Shown here piece by piece: positions 15,947-25,516 of a DNA stretch of 45,483 nucleotides. The stretch is from Bacteroidota bacterium. Its GTDB lineage: Bacteria; Bacteroidota; Bacteroidia; AKYH767-A; OLB10. The notes under the pieces were generated by a model that was not told where the DNA came from, made no database searches, and saw only the letters and a program-made list of their open reading frames with translations. A program made the position numbers and the translations under genes. The DNA is taken from contig JAFDWZ010000013.1 of NCBI GenBank assembly GCA_018268195.1, positions 1-45,483 on the forward strand, in the 5' to 3' direction. Each line of letters begins with the position of its first letter. The stretch's first letter is position 1.

Positions 15947-17545
15947 TCAAGGTATCATCATTTTACCTACCCATAGTTTTTTGTAATCTTCATCATGACC
16001 ATAGTAGGTTACTGATTTGTCTTTCTCATCATACGTAGGCAGAAAATCTCTACGTAAGAAATACTTCTCATTACCCATGGTTTTAAATGCTGTAACAGTA
16101 GTGGCGTTTAAATCAATTTTTGCCACACGCGGAAAATAAAGCGGATAAAAAGTCGCTTCACCATTGTATGCAGCAAAAAACGACTCGTAACCTTTTACGC
16201 CTTTAACTTCGAGGAGCTCCCAGCAGAGGTTATTGTCTGAGGTTACATAAAAGTTCTGAATGGTACGGAACACCTCACTCTTTTTGTCGGTATTCATTTT
16301 GTTTACTCCATACTGTGCTTTCAGATTGCCTTTGGAATCGAAATGAAAACATACAATATCGCTGAAATTGCCATCATCAATCAGTTGTCCTGCTGCCAGA
16401 TATTCTCCACCTGGAGTAACATAAAAATTGTTGATTGCAAAACGTTTTCCATTGTAGGCTTTAGCACCTTTTTCACCGGAAGCAGGTTTGAATTTTGCTT
16501 TAAATTCAGATACAGGAGTAGAGGAGGCAAACACCAATGCATTGGTGCTGAATTCCAGCAGATGGATTTTGTCCATTTTTTCATTCAGGTGTTTTTTCCA
16601 TTTAGCGTCAAGTTTGTTTTCTCCTCCTTCTGTATAACCGGGATTATAAATAGGTGCATATTCACTGTACACTCTTTCAAACGATTCTTTTGAATCACCT
16701 GAGGAGCCAAAGAAATACACATTGTCGTTTTTATCATAAGATGCAGTAATAAACATGGCTGATGCAGGGCTGGAATATTCTATGCGACTCTTCTGATTAC
16801 CTTCAATATCGAAACGGAAATACACATATTTGGAAACATCGGCAGCACCTTTCACCGGGGCAAAAATGGCCACTACATCCTCATTTGAAAGCTGATCGCT
16901 GAAAACCAGAGAATATTTTCCATTTAAGTCAATAGGTTTTTCTGTCAGATCCAGATTATTATTGAACATCACAATACAAAATTTATCAGATTGTGCTTTG
17001 TCTTTCGCATCGGCTTTGGCAATAGTCAGTACATCCGGTTTGTCTTCTGAAGAGTAGGTAGAATATCCGAGATAAACTTTGCCGTCATCGTTACGCGGTT
17101 TGATGACATCACGCGAAATGGTTTTCTTAGTTATGTAACGCTGCTTTTCGTAGTTCCATGTTTTCAGCTGAACCACTTTGTTAAGCTTTAATTTCATACT
17201 CAACACGTCAAATGAATTGGTTCCGCCAACGGTAGCATAGTAATATGTTTTTTCGAAATCAGGTTTGTCAACTTTATTTTCCTGAACCTCCTTACTTCCC
17301 GTAAAGTTAAGCGACTTATCAAAGCCATATTCTTCATAGGTAATGTTGTCGCTCTTTTTATCCAACTTCATCTTATAGGTGATAAATAAAGACCCATCAT
17401 CACCTTTACGGGTGTCGTACATATAACCTTTCACCGCTTTAGATGACAATGGTTGCACAACTTCCTTTAACTCCTGTGCATTTACATAGCCTGATGCCAG
17501 AAGCGAAATGGCAATGGCATAGATTGATTTGTTCATATATTTCAT
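15947..17545 (-). CDS. Exported protein of unknown function
   Basis: A 532-residue protein with an N-terminal signal peptide (MNKSIYAIAISLLASGYVNAQ; start at M1 or M4). I do not recognise a family. The mature part is lysine- and aspartate-rich with regularly spaced beta segments of the kind YFFGSSGD, FYVTPGGEYLAAGQL and IVCFHFDSKGNLKAQYG, which suggests a beta-propeller like fold. There is no T9SS C-terminal domain, no lipobox and no membrane segment, so it is probably periplasmic. It begins 18 bases after the end of the T9SS-sorted gene upstream, so the two are probably one operon and may act together. Convergent with dnaE. Confidence 0.78.
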   Translation of the reverse strand: MKYMNKSIYAIAISLLASGYVNAQELKEVVQPLSSKAVKGYMYDTRKGDDGSLFITYKMKLDKKSDNITYEEYGFDKSLNFTGSKEVQENKVDKPDFEKTYYYATVGGTNSFDVLSMKLKLNKVVQLKTWNYEKQRYITKKTISRDVIKPRNDDGKVYLGYSTYSSEDKPDVLTIAKADAKDKAQSDKFCIVMFNNNLDLTEKPIDLNGKYSLVFSDQLSNEDVVAIFAPVKGAADVSKYVYFRFDIEGNQKSRIEYSSPASAMFITASYDKNDNVYFFGSSGDSKESFERVYSEYAPIYNPGYTEGGENKLDAKWKKHLNEKMDKIHLLEFSTNALVFASSTPVSEFKAKFKPASGEKGAKAYNGKRFAINNFYVTPGGEYLAAGQLIDDGNFSDIVCFHFDSKGNLKAQYGVNKMNTDKKSEVFRTIQNFYVTSDNNLCWELLEVKGVKGYESFFAAYNGEATFYPLYFPRVAKIDLNATTVTAFKTMGNEKYFLRRDFLPTYDEKDKSVTYYGHDEDYKKLWVGKMMIP

Positions 17546-17563
17546 TTTTATAGTTTGTTGCTT

Positions 17564-18535
17564 TTATTGAATGATTAATTTTTTTACCGAATGATGATTC
17601 TGCTCCCAGGTATGAATAAAATAAATTCCTGGCTGCGCCTTCAGACTGATGCTTTTTGTATCTGAGTTTAATGTGCTGTTGTAAATGGTTTTTCCTTCGG
17701 AAGAAGTGATACGTACTTGGTCTGTATGTTGCGGTGCTTGAATAGTAAATATTCCTGAAGAAGGATTAGGGTAAACAGAAAGTACTGACTCATTTCTGAG
17801 TTGTTGAATTCCTGTAGGTATATCTGTAGTAAACGCACTGGTAGGGAAACTGCCGTTCACACTGTACATCATAAGTGTGTGACCATTGTTGAGATCTATC
17901 CAGGTATAGATATAAGAATCAGGACCAAGATTATTGGTTCTTGTTTCTGAAATCAAAGCAACATTGTTAAATGTTGCCTGTGGCAGTATCAGTGTACCAT
18001 ATCCGTTGAAACTGACTGTGCGTGTTCCATTCTGGTAACTGCTTACGGTGGTGGCGTTGCTGTAGTTGGTTTTTTCGTAATTGTCAGTGAAGGTCTGGCC
18101 GTATATGAATGGAAATATTAATCGTTTATCGCCATTCTGAAAAATCTCATGCGCTGTGGATGGGGAATAACTTCCCTCCAATACAACGCTGTCGCTACTG
18201 ACGTTGTAGTATTCATAATCCAGAAGTGTTGTGAGTGCCGGGTCGTAAAACGAATAGTTGGCTGAAGGATAAAGTGCAGCATAAGGTGTGATGGAAGGGT
18301 TATAGTATGAAAAACTAAGAAGAGGGTAACCATTCATCGGGGTAATCGAAGAGGCATTCCAAGTTACACCATTGCCCGTGGTACCATACCATGCGGTATT
18401 AAAGGAAGAATTATCAGCCAGTCGGATATGCTGAACAGTGTTGAGCACATTGCTGTAATTGGCATAGTCAAGTGTTTGCGCCTGCAGGTTGATGCTTAAA
18501 GCTATCAACAGAAAGAATGTAGAAATTTTTGTCAT
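17564..18535 (-). CDS. T9SS type A sorting-domain secreted protein
   Basis: Exported protein of 323 residues. The start at 18535 gives the signal peptide MTKISTFFLLIALSINLQAQ; the upstream codon at 18571 adds 12 residues that break the pattern. The last 70 residues are a type IX secretion type A sorting domain (SVYPNPSSGIFTI, VRITSSEGKTIY, LKAQPGIYFIHTW, VKKLIIQ), so the protein should cross the outer membrane and be anchored or released. The central region (about 20-245) is a beta-rich domain of unknown function, of the type found in many Bacteroidota T9SS cargo proteins. The 532-residue gene follows 18 bases later. Its promoter region shares a 14-bp motif with the response-regulator gene upstream. 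Confidence 0.85.
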   Translation of the reverse strand: MTKISTFFLLIALSINLQAQTLDYANYSNVLNTVQHIRLADNSSFNTAWYGTTGNGVTWNASSITPMNGYPLLSFSYYNPSITPYAALYPSANYSFYDPALTTLLDYEYYNVSSDSVVLEGSYSPSTAHEIFQNGDKRLIFPFIYGQTFTDNYEKTNYSNATTVSSYQNGTRTVSFNGYGTLILPQATFNNVALISETRTNNLGPDSYIYTWIDLNNGHTLMMYSVNGSFPTSAFTTDIPTGIQQLRNESVLSVYPNPSSGIFTIQAPQHTDQVRITSSEGKTIYNSTLNSDTKSISLKAQPGIYFIHTWEQNHHSVKKLIIQ

Positions 18536-18560
18536 GCGATTTTGTTTTAATTCGATGTTA

Positions 18561-18568
18561 CAAATTTG
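18561..18568 (-). promoter_or_regulatory. Probable -7 box for the T9SS protein operon
   Basis: CAAATTTG differs from TAnnTTTG in one base. Its flanks (GTG-box-TAA) resemble those of the response-regulator box (GCG, TACTTTTG, TTA), and it lies 33 bases downstream of the shared motif at 18602-18615. Confidence 0.35.
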
Positions 18569-18601
18569 CACCTAACACCATGTTGAAAGCAATACCACGA
18601 T

Positions 18602-18615
18602 AGTAGTAATTCAAT
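18602..18615 (-). promoter_or_regulatory. Shared upstream motif, copy 2 (before the T9SS operon)
   Basis: ATTGAATTACTACT on the minus strand matches the copy before the response-regulator gene (ATTAAATTACTACT) in 13 of 14 bases. Similarity continues downstream (TnnTGGnAnTG). The spacing to the -7 box, 33 against 32 bases, is nearly the same, as expected of an activator site just upstream of the -33 region. Confidence 0.4.
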
Positions 18616-18675
18616 GGCCTATGAGAAGCATTGCTGCCTTCTATGTAATGATGTGTGACTTAGAGGTAAAAAAAT

Positions 18676-19320
18676 CTATGGATTCCCTTTACTGCCGAAC
18701 ACCTTATTTAAAGCATCGGTGCGTGAGTTTACCTGCAGTTTTTCGTAAATGTTGCGTATGTGAGTACGAATCGTTTCGGTGCTGAGAAATAATTTGTCGG
18801 CTATCTCTTTATAGCGCAACCCTTTCGAGAGAAACTGGAGAATTTCATTCTCGCGTTTACTCAGTAATGCAACCTCTGTTTTGTTTTTTTTGCTTTCATT
18901 ATTCTGAAATGAGCTTACTACTTTGCGTGCAATCTGACTGCTCATGGGTGAGCCACCATGATATACCTCCACAATGGCATCAAGCAGTTTGGATGGTGAA
19001 GTAGATTTAACGATGTAACCATTAGCACCTGCTTTAAGAGCTTCAAAGATGGTGTCCGTATCTTCGAGTGAAGTACGTATCATAAACTGTGTTTCCGCAC
19101 ACAAAGGTTTGAGAGTGTTGATGCATGCAATACCCGATTGACCGGGAAGATGAATATCAACCAGCACTACATCAGGTTTTATTTTAGGGATTTCGGCAAT
19201 TGCCTCTTCGGCATTGGAGTAGGATGCAATGCATGAAAAGCCTTCGCTGCCATTTAGTAAAATGGTCAGCATATTGCGTATTTCATCCTGATCTTCTATG
19301 ATTGCAATGCTGATGGCCAT
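18676..19320 (-). CDS. LuxR-family (NarL/FixJ) response regulator
   Basis: Two-component transcription regulator of 214 residues. The receiver domain (1-120) has the acid pocket E9/D10, phospho-acceptor D55 (VVLVDIHLPG), the conserved T/S position at S84 (MIRTSLED) and K105 (GYIVKSTSP). A LuxR-type helix-turn-helix lies at about 150-208 (LSKRENEILQFLSKGLRYKE, then LFLSTETIRTHIRNIYEKLQ). The TPR histidine kinase gene is directly upstream in the same direction, 94 bases away, and is the obvious partner. The regulator has its own TAnnTTTG box and a candidate binding motif, so it may activate itself. Confidence 0.95.
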   Translation of the reverse strand: MAISIAIIEDQDEIRNMLTILLNGSEGFSCIASYSNAEEAIAEIPKIKPDVVLVDIHLPGQSGIACINTLKPLCAETQFMIRTSLEDTDTIFEALKAGANGYIVKSTSPSKLLDAIVEVYHGGSPMSSQIARKVVSSFQNNESKKNKTEVALLSKRENEILQFLSKGLRYKEIADKLFLSTETIRTHIRNIYEKLQVNSRTDALNKVFGSKGNP

Positions 19321-19350
19321 ATATGGTTTTCAAAACAGTTTCAGAACTAA

Positions 19351-19358
19351 CAAAAGTA
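19351..19358 (-). promoter_or_regulatory. -7 box for the response-regulator gene
   Basis: TACTTTTG on the minus strand is an exact TAnnTTTG match, 30 bases before the start codon and 32 bases downstream of the shared motif at 19391-19404. Confidence 0.5.
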
Positions 19359-19390
19359 CGCTGAATTTATTCCCTGCACATTCCCATAAA

Positions 19391-19404
19391 AGTAGTAATT
19401 TAAT
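19391..19404 (-). promoter_or_regulatory. Shared upstream motif, copy 1 (before the response-regulator gene)
   Basis: ATTAAATTACTACT on the minus strand, 13 of 14 bases identical to the copy before the T9SS operon at 18602-18615, at matched distance from the -7 box. It falls in the gap between the kinase and regulator genes. Confidence 0.4.
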
Positions 19405-19414
19405 CATAACCCTT

Positions 19415-21373
19415 TCAAGCGACAGTATGGTTTAAGGGCACAGTAAGGCATATATGCACTCCTTTATCGGATATTAATTCAAAATTTCCGCCAATACTTT
19501 CAATTCGAAGTTGCATATTTCTTAATCCGTTTCCCTTCATGCGTTTTGTTTCTTCATTCATCCCTTTTCCGTCATCAGAAATTTCAACTGAAAACAAGTT
19601 ATCACTAACTTTTACCTGAATGCTTATTTTAGTGGCATTAGCATGTTTAACAGCATTGTTAATAGCTTCTTTGCACGTAAGAAAAACATTGCGTTGAAAC
19701 TCCTTGCTTATGCTGATTGATGGTATTTCATCAGGAAAAGTAAATACAGCTTCAACAGGTAATTCCTCCAGATAGTCGCCTGCATATTCGCGAATACGCG
19801 CAGCCAGGCTATCAAGAGTTGCATTTTCAGGATTCAATGACCATACCAGATCGTGCATGTTATCGGCCACTTCCTGTGAGGTTTTTGCAATCACATCTAT
19901 AGTATCCTTCATGTTTACAGGCTGGTCTATTTGTTGTTTGCTGTACTCTGCAATAATGGATATTTTGGAGATACCGGCTCCCAGTTCATCATGTATGTCT
20001 TTTGATATACGCAATCTTTCCTGTGTTTCTTTTTCTTTAATGGCCTGCTCTTTTTCTTTTTCCTGTTGTTGCACGGCAAGCAACATTTTAATTTTTTGTT
20101 TTGAGCGGTAACGCGAATACAAGTACAAGCCTGACAATATCATTAGTGCAAAGGCTACCGATAAATAAATAAACTGCAATTTACGTTTCTGAATATCTGT
20201 TGACTGCATTTCAAGTTTGGCCTTTTGTTGGTTGAGCAGCTTATTTACTTTTTCCGATTCAAACTGTGTTTGCAAATCAATAATCTGTTTGTATTTAGCG
20301 TAGTTTAGAATAGAGTCATTGAGTGCTGAATATCGTTTGGAGTAAAAATATGCTTTGGCATTGTTGCCGGTATACCCGTATGCATCTGCAAGTTTGCTGT
20401 ACATTGCTATGAGTGTTTCGCTGTTGGTGATGTTTTTAAGTATATAATCTTCTGCATTTTGCAACAACGATAGCGTTAAGGCTTTGTTCTTGCCTGATAG
20501 TACATGACAATATGCAATGTTCACCTGCGAGAGTCCTATTCCGTCATTGTTATGCAAACGATTGTCTATCTGCAATGCTTCGGTAAAAACAGGAAGTGCA
20601 TCGGAGTAATTTTTTTTTGCAAGATAAATTTCTCCTAACAAATTGAGCGCTGTTGCCAAACCTGTATCATCCGTATATCTTCTGTATTTTTCTATAGTAG
20701 TTTTAATAATTGCACAAGCTGAATCAGTTTGACCTTGGTAAAAGAGCGCTTTACTAAGTGTAACGTACAGGCTGAGTGTAGCAGCTTCGTCATGTCCTTG
20801 TTCTATTTTATAAATTCCAAACAGTGAATGTTCAACAGCTTTCTTGTAATCGCCCAGTTTGATATATAAATCGGCAATGGTGTAATGCGCGCGGTAATTG
20901 TAAACCGATTCCGACTCCATCATTCTGTACACCAACAGGTTTTTTTCTAATGCTGCCTGATAGTTTCCCTGCAGTTTATTGCAGTTAGCCACATTAGCAA
21001 GTGTTACAATCATTTTGTTTTTTGATTTTAATTTCACAGCAAGCTGATATGATTTCTCATGAAAATAAACTGCGGAGTCAAACTCAGATAATGTTTCATA
21101 AGCATTGCCTAGTGCATTATATCCATGCAGTATATAGTCAGTGTCTTTTTGGCTTTCTGCCAATGCCAAACATTGTCGCGCCTGTTCAATAGCTTTTCGC
21201 GGGTCTGACTTCCCGTTTTCGAAACTCAGTGTGTAAAGGCAGAGTAATTGCGTTTTGGCAAGCTGAGCTGTATCCAGCACAGCCTGTACACTGTCGAGAT
21301 AGTGCTTATCGTCAGCATGAGCATAGTTTACCTGCATTGCCAACAGAAAAATCAGAAAAACCTTTTTACACAT
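19415..21373 (-). CDS. TPR sensor histidine kinase (HisKA_3 / NarX-LiaS type)
   Basis: Membrane sensor kinase of 652 residues. A signal peptide (1-20) is followed by a periplasmic array of about seven tetratricopeptide repeats (40-375; for example ALNLLGEIYLAKKNYSDALP). Then come a transmembrane helix at about 401-420 and a coiled coil at 425-455. The dimerisation/phospho-acceptor domain has H461 in RISKDIHDELGAGISK. The HATPase domain has N box NNAVKHA (572-578), DDGKGM (600-605) and GNGLRNM (614-620). This subfamily pairs with NarL-type regulators, and such a regulator gene follows directly. The stimulus is unknown; a periplasmic TPR array suggests sensing of a protein or peptide. Confidence 0.93.
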   Translation of the reverse strand: MCKKVFLIFLLAMQVNYAHADDKHYLDSVQAVLDTAQLAKTQLLCLYTLSFENGKSDPRKAIEQARQCLALAESQKDTDYILHGYNALGNAYETLSEFDSAVYFHEKSYQLAVKLKSKNKMIVTLANVANCNKLQGNYQAALEKNLLVYRMMESESVYNYRAHYTIADLYIKLGDYKKAVEHSLFGIYKIEQGHDEAATLSLYVTLSKALFYQGQTDSACAIIKTTIEKYRRYTDDTGLATALNLLGEIYLAKKNYSDALPVFTEALQIDNRLHNNDGIGLSQVNIAYCHVLSGKNKALTLSLLQNAEDYILKNITNSETLIAMYSKLADAYGYTGNNAKAYFYSKRYSALNDSILNYAKYKQIIDLQTQFESEKVNKLLNQQKAKLEMQSTDIQKRKLQFIYLSVAFALMILSGLYLYSRYRSKQKIKMLLAVQQQEKEKEQAIKEKETQERLRISKDIHDELGAGISKISIIAEYSKQQIDQPVNMKDTIDVIAKTSQEVADNMHDLVWSLNPENATLDSLAARIREYAGDYLEELPVEAVFTFPDEIPSISISKEFQRNVFLTCKEAINNAVKHANATKISIQVKVSDNLFSVEISDDGKGMNEETKRMKGNGLRNMQLRIESIGGNFELISDKGVHICLTVPLNHTVA

Positions 21374-21393
21374 ACCGCTGCTGAACCATCAGT

Positions 21394-21401
21394 CAAAAAT
21401 A
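21394..21401 (-). promoter_or_regulatory. Candidate -7 box for the histidine kinase gene
   Basis: TATTTTTG on the minus strand, an exact TAnnTTTG match, 20 bases before the start codon; no clear -33 box. Confidence 0.4.
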
Positions 21402-21433
21402 ACATCTGTCAGTCACAGTGTATGCATAACACG

Positions 21434-21481
21434 AAAAAAAAATGATGGAGGAGAAATATTGAAATGAGCCTTTTCATCATT
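21434..21481 (-). terminator. Possible intrinsic terminator after metH
   Basis: On the minus strand, just after the metH stop, AATGATG pairs with CATCATT around a long loop with an inner GAAA/TTTC stem, followed by seven further T. The stem is AT-rich and weak, so this is a moderate call. Confidence 0.4.
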
Positions 21482-21490
21482 ACTCACCAT

Positions 21491-24400
21491 TCAATACGCC
21501 AATATACTTCCCAGCCATTTCTCCACTTCTTCCATGCTCATGTTTTTTCTGTGTGCATAATCTTCCACCTGGTCACGCTGAATTTTTCCTAAGGCAAAAT
21601 AATAGGATTCAGGATGTGCAAAATACAAACCACTAACGGCAGCAGTAGGATACATTGCCAGATGCTCAGTCAGCTGAATGCCGGTGTTTTTTTCTACATC
21701 CAGCATTTTCCAGAGTGTAATTTTCTCGGTATGGTCAGGCTGTGCCGGATAACCCGGTGCAGGTCTTATCCCTTGATATTTTTCTTTAATCAGTTCTTCG
21801 TTCGAAAGATTTTCGTTGGTGTCGTAGCCCCAGAATTCTCTTCGCACACGTTTGTGCAACAGTTCAGCAAAAGCTTCTGCCAGCCTGTCGGCAATGGCTT
21901 TAAGCATAATCACTGAATAGTCGTCATGATTTTCCTGAAAGATTTTAATTTTTTCTTCTATTCCAAAACCGGTTGACAATGCAAAAAGTCCGAGGTAATC
22001 ATCAGCGTTGTTGCCTGATGTTTGCTCAGAGTGTGGACGAATGAAATCGGATAATGCTGCATTTTTTTGTCCCTCTGCCTTTTGTGTTTGCTGGCGCAAC
22101 GTAAAGAAAGTTTCTGTTTTATTTCCCTTCCAATCATACAACTGAATATCGTCTTGCACTGCGGCAGCAGGAAATATGCCGATAACAGCTTTGGCAGTGA
22201 GCCAGTTTTCATCAATAATTTTCTGAAGCATATCTTGTGCTTCATCAAACAACTTGCGTGCTTCAGCGCCACGTTCTTTGTTGTCGAATATCTTAGGATA
22301 GCTTCCTTTCATTTCCCATGCCACAAAAAACGGAGTCCAGTCAATGTAGGGAGCAATTTCTTTCAGCGAATAATGCGACCATCCTATACCGTTGCCATTG
22401 TCAAGAGTAAAAGCTCCGTTGCGAATGCCATCTTCACTTTTCAGATAGGCATCCACAAAATTTTTGTCTTCTAATTTCGGAGCAGCTGTTTTTACTGATT
22501 CAGCATTACATTCAAAACGATTGGCTCTAGCTTTTTCAAGTGTATGAAACGAGCCTTTTGCGCGGTCAGCTTTAAAATAAGTTCGTGTTCTTTCATTCTC
22601 AGCTTTTATTTCAGCGATAAAATTTTCTCTCAACTCGGCTGAAAGAAGATTGCTCACCACAGGCACACTTCGTGAAGCATCATTTACATAAACTGTTGTA
22701 CCGGAATAATAGGGCTCTATTTTCACGGCAGTGTGCACCTTGCTGGTTGTGGCTCCTCCTATGAGCAACGGTATTGTAAATTTTTCGCGCTCCATTTCTT
22801 TTGCTACATGAACCATTTCATCCAGTGATGGTGTAATTAATCCGCTCACTCCAATCATGTCCGCTTTTTGTTCCAGCGCTGTTGAAAGTATTTTTTCACT
22901 GGGTACCATCACACCAAGGTCTATAATTTCGTAGTTGTTGCATGCCAACACCACACCAACAATACTTTTACCTATATCATGTACATCACCTTTTACTGTT
23001 GCCAGTACTATTTTTCCTTTGGACTGTCCTTTGGTTTTTTCTGCTTCAATATAAGGCGTAAGGTAAGCAACCGCTTTTTTCATAACACGTGCACTCTTCA
23101 CCACCTGTGGCAAAAACATTTTTCCCGAACCAAATAAATCACCCACCACACTCATTCCTGTCATTAGTGGTCCTTCAATCACCTCAAGTGCTTTGGCATA
23201 TTGTTTACGTGCTTCTTCGGTATCCTGTTCAATGTAATCGGTAACTCCTTTTACCAATGAATGGGTAATACGTTCTTGCAGCGGCTGTTTTCTCCATTCT
23301 TCTTCTTCGGTAGATTTTTCTTTTCCTTTTCCTTTGAATGCTTCTGCAAAGTCCACCAATTTTTCGGTAGCTTCCTCATTGCGGTCGAGCAACACGTCTT
23401 CAACCTTCGTCAGCAATTCTTTTTCTATTTCATCATACACGATAAGTTGTGATGGATTTACAATGCCCATATCCATTCCTGCATGGATGCCATGGTAAAG
23501 AAAAGCTGCATGTATGGCTTCGCGCACGTGGTCGTTTCCGCGAAACGAAAAGGAAACATTACTTAAACCTCCCGATACTTTTGCAAACGGAAGATTTTTT
23601 TTAATCCATGCAGTTGCTTCAAAGTAGCTGATAGCATTTTTGCGGTGTTCTTCCAGCCCTGTTGCTACAGGAAATATATTCGGGTCGAAGATAATATCCT
23701 GCGGAGCGAAGTGAACTTTGTTTACCAGAATATCATAAGCTCTTTTTGCAATTTCAATTCTTCGCGGTGTGGTGTCGGCTTGCCCTTGCTCATCAAACAA
23801 CATGACGATTACTGCTGCACCATATTTTTTTACAGTTTTTGCTTCGCGGATAAATTCTGCTTCGCCACCTTTCAGTGATATAGAGTTTACGATTCCTTTC
23901 CCCTGAAGATGTTTCAACCCAGCTTCAAGCACTACAAATTTTGAAGAGTCAAGCATCACCGGCACTTTTGAAATATCAGGTTCCGAAGCAATGAGTTTTA
24001 AAAAGGTAGTCATTGCTTCCATAGCATCAAGCATTCCTTCATCCATGTTGATGTCAATAGCCTGTGCACCTCCTTCCACTTGCTCACGTGCCACACTCAG
24101 TGCTTCATCATATTTGTTTTCTTTTATCAGCCTGAGAAATTTTTTAGAACCTGTAACATTGGTACGCTCTCCCACATTCATAAAATTTGAATCGGGGCGT
24201 AGTGTTACTGCTTCAAGTCCGCTCAGGCGCAAATAAGGTTCTGTTTCAGGAATCACTCGGGGTTTAAATTTTGAAGCATGCGAAGCAATATGTTTGATGT
24301 GGTCGGGAGTAGTTCCACAGCAACCGCCTACAATGTTTACAAAACCACTTTCCATAAAATCATCCATCTGATGACACATCTGTTCAGGTGTTTCATCATA

Positions 24401-25219
24401 CTCGCCAAACTGATTGGGCAAACCTGCATTGGGATATGCTGAAATATAAAAAGGAGCTTTGCGACTTAACTCTTCCAGATAAGGTCGCATTTCTTTTGCA
24501 CCCAGCGCACAGTTTAAGCCAATACTGAGCAAAGGCACATGTGCTACGGAGTTCAGAAATGCCTCCACCGTTTGTCCGCTGAGTGTACGTCCGCTGGCAT
24601 CGGTGATGGTTCCTGAAATCATGATGGGGAGTTCCATGTTTTTTTCTTCGAACACTTCCTGAATGGCTACCAATGCTGCTTTGGCATTTAATGTATCGAA
24701 AATTGTTTCTATCAATAGCAAATCAGCACCGCCATCAATCAATCCTCGCGTTTGTTCCTTATAAGCATCGCGTACCTCGTCAAAAGAAACTGCTCTGAAG
24801 CCGGGATTATTTACATCGGGCGAAAGACTCAGTGTGCGGTTGGTGGGGCCTATGGCTCCAGCAACATAAGCTGCTTTTCCGGTTTCTTCAACAGCTTTGC
24901 GAGCAATTTGCGCAGCATACAGATTTATTTCATAAGCCAGTTCCTGCATGTGGTAATCTGCTAAAGATATTCGCTGTGCATTGAAAGTGTTGGTTTCAAT
25001 AATATCGGCTCCGGCTTTCAGATATTCAATATGTATGGTCTTAATTATTTCCGGTTGGGTGAGACAAAGCAAATCGTTATTGCCTTTCACATCATGTTCC
25101 CAGTCTTTAAAACGGTTGCCGCGATAATCGGCTTCCTCAAGTTTATAACGTTGTATCATGGTACCCATGGCACCATCTATCACTAAAATTCGATTCTTTA
25201 ATTGCTCTCTGATATTCAT
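21491..25219 (-). CDS. metH: Cobalamin-dependent methionine synthase, full length
   Basis: Transfers a methyl group from 5-methyltetrahydrofolate through cobalamin to homocysteine. The 1242 residues carry all four modules. The homocysteine-binding barrel (1-325) has zinc ligands C237, C300 and C301 ([18 protein letters not shown]). The pterin-binding barrel spans about 335-620. The cobalamin domain (about 645-880) has axial ligand H747 in [12 protein letters not shown]. The reactivation domain (about 900-1242) has the S-adenosylmethionine-binding [15 protein letters not shown] at 1152-1166. Many Bacteroidota keep the enzyme in one chain, as here. It is transcribed alone under a SAM-I riboswitch 230-400 bases upstream, so transcription should fall when S-adenosylmethionine is plentiful. 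Confidence 0.98.
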   Translation of the reverse strand: MNIREQLKNRILVIDGAMGTMIQRYKLEEADYRGNRFKDWEHDVKGNNDLLCLTQPEIIKTIHIEYLKAGADIIETNTFNAQRISLADYHMQELAYEINLYAAQIARKAVEETGKAAYVAGAIGPTNRTLSLSPDVNNPGFRAVSFDEVRDAYKEQTRGLIDGGADLLLIETIFDTLNAKAALVAIQEVFEEKNMELPIMISGTITDASGRTLSGQTVEAFLNSVAHVPLLSIGLNCALGAKEMRPYLEELSRKAPFYISAYPNAGLPNQFGEYDETPEQMCHQMDDFMESGFVNIVGGCCGTTPDHIKHIASHASKFKPRVIPETEPYLRLSGLEAVTLRPDSNFMNVGERTNVTGSKKFLRLIKENKYDEALSVAREQVEGGAQAIDINMDEGMLDAMEAMTTFLKLIASEPDISKVPVMLDSSKFVVLEAGLKHLQGKGIVNSISLKGGEAEFIREAKTVKKYGAAVIVMLFDEQGQADTTPRRIEIAKRAYDILVNKVHFAPQDIIFDPNIFPVATGLEEHRKNAISYFEATAWIKKNLPFAKVSGGLSNVSFSFRGNDHVREAIHAAFLYHGIHAGMDMGIVNPSQLIVYDEIEKELLTKVEDVLLDRNEEATEKLVDFAEAFKGKGKEKSTEEEEWRKQPLQERITHSLVKGVTDYIEQDTEEARKQYAKALEVIEGPLMTGMSVVGDLFGSGKMFLPQVVKSARVMKKAVAYLTPYIEAEKTKGQSKGKIVLATVKGDVHDIGKSIVGVVLACNNYEIIDLGVMVPSEKILSTALEQKADMIGVSGLITPSLDEMVHVAKEMEREKFTIPLLIGGATTSKVHTAVKIEPYYSGTTVYVNDASRSVPVVSNLLSAELRENFIAEIKAENERTRTYFKADRAKGSFHTLEKARANRFECNAESVKTAAPKLEDKNFVDAYLKSEDGIRNGAFTLDNGNGIGWSHYSLKEIAPYIDWTPFFVAWEMKGSYPKIFDNKERGAEARKLFDEAQDMLQKIIDENWLTAKAVIGIFPAAAVQDDIQLYDWKGNKTETFFTLRQQTQKAEGQKNAALSDFIRPHSEQTSGNNADDYLGLFALSTGFGIEEKIKIFQENHDDYSVIMLKAIADRLAEAFAELLHKRVRREFWGYDTNENLSNEELIKEKYQGIRPAPGYPAQPDHTEKITLWKMLDVEKNTGIQLTEHLAMYPTAAVSGLYFAHPESYYFALGKIQRDQVEDYAHRKNMSMEEVEKWLGSILAY

Positions 25220-25452
25220 TTATTACTCAAATTAAATTTCTGAAACAGGAATATTTTTCAGGTGCAATACATCGCACCTATTTAAACTAAAAACTGTTTC
25301 AGCAAAAAGTGTTTGCGGAAATTATTTGTCTATTTACTGTTTTAATGTACATGCTGCTCATCTCTGTTTTAAAATAGAAATGTTCGGATGTGTTTATACT
25401 ATTCATACTTTATTAAAAGATAGTTTGCATTCATCGTACTTAGCATTCGTTC
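25220..25452 (-). other. Long metH leader between the riboswitch terminator and the start codon
   Basis: About 230 bases separate the riboswitch terminator from the metH ATG, more than is usual for a SAM-I leader. The stretch holds a nested inverted repeat near its end and two very short frames (15 and 20 codons, for example MLSTMNANYLLIKYE) that look like chance. No second promoter box matching TAnnTTTG is seen. Confidence 0.5.
25240..25302 (-). repeat. Nested inverted repeat in the metH leader
   Basis: Outer arms CTGAAACAG (25294-25302) and CTGTTTCAG (25240-25248) are perfect 9-bp complements. Inner arms AGGTGC (25274-25279) and GCACCT (25260-25265) are perfect 6-bp complements around an 8-base loop. 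A UUUUU/AAAAA pairing is possible between the two stems. The base of the hairpin lies 20 bases before the metH start, so it could influence translation or be a protein site. Confidence 0.5.
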
Positions 25453-25488
25453 AAAAAAAAATCTCTTCCGATTGGCCGAAAGAGATTT
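25453..25488 (-). terminator. Riboswitch-controlled intrinsic terminator in the metH leader
   Basis: On the minus strand AAATCTCTTTCG pairs with CGGAAGAGATTT (12 bp, one G-T wobble) around the loop GCCAAT, followed by six more T. Its left arm can instead pair with the sequence just after the aptamer: GCCGGAA with TTTCGGC and AGATT with AATCT, forming an antiterminator. Confidence 0.9.
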
Positions 25489-25516
25489 TAAAATTTTATT
25501 CTGAATCTGATTCCGG

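Noticed and set aside
25220..25452. Leader peptide (15 or 20 codons) controlling metH
   Set aside because: Neither short frame is rich in methionine or placed to influence a terminator; control is fully explained by the riboswitch.
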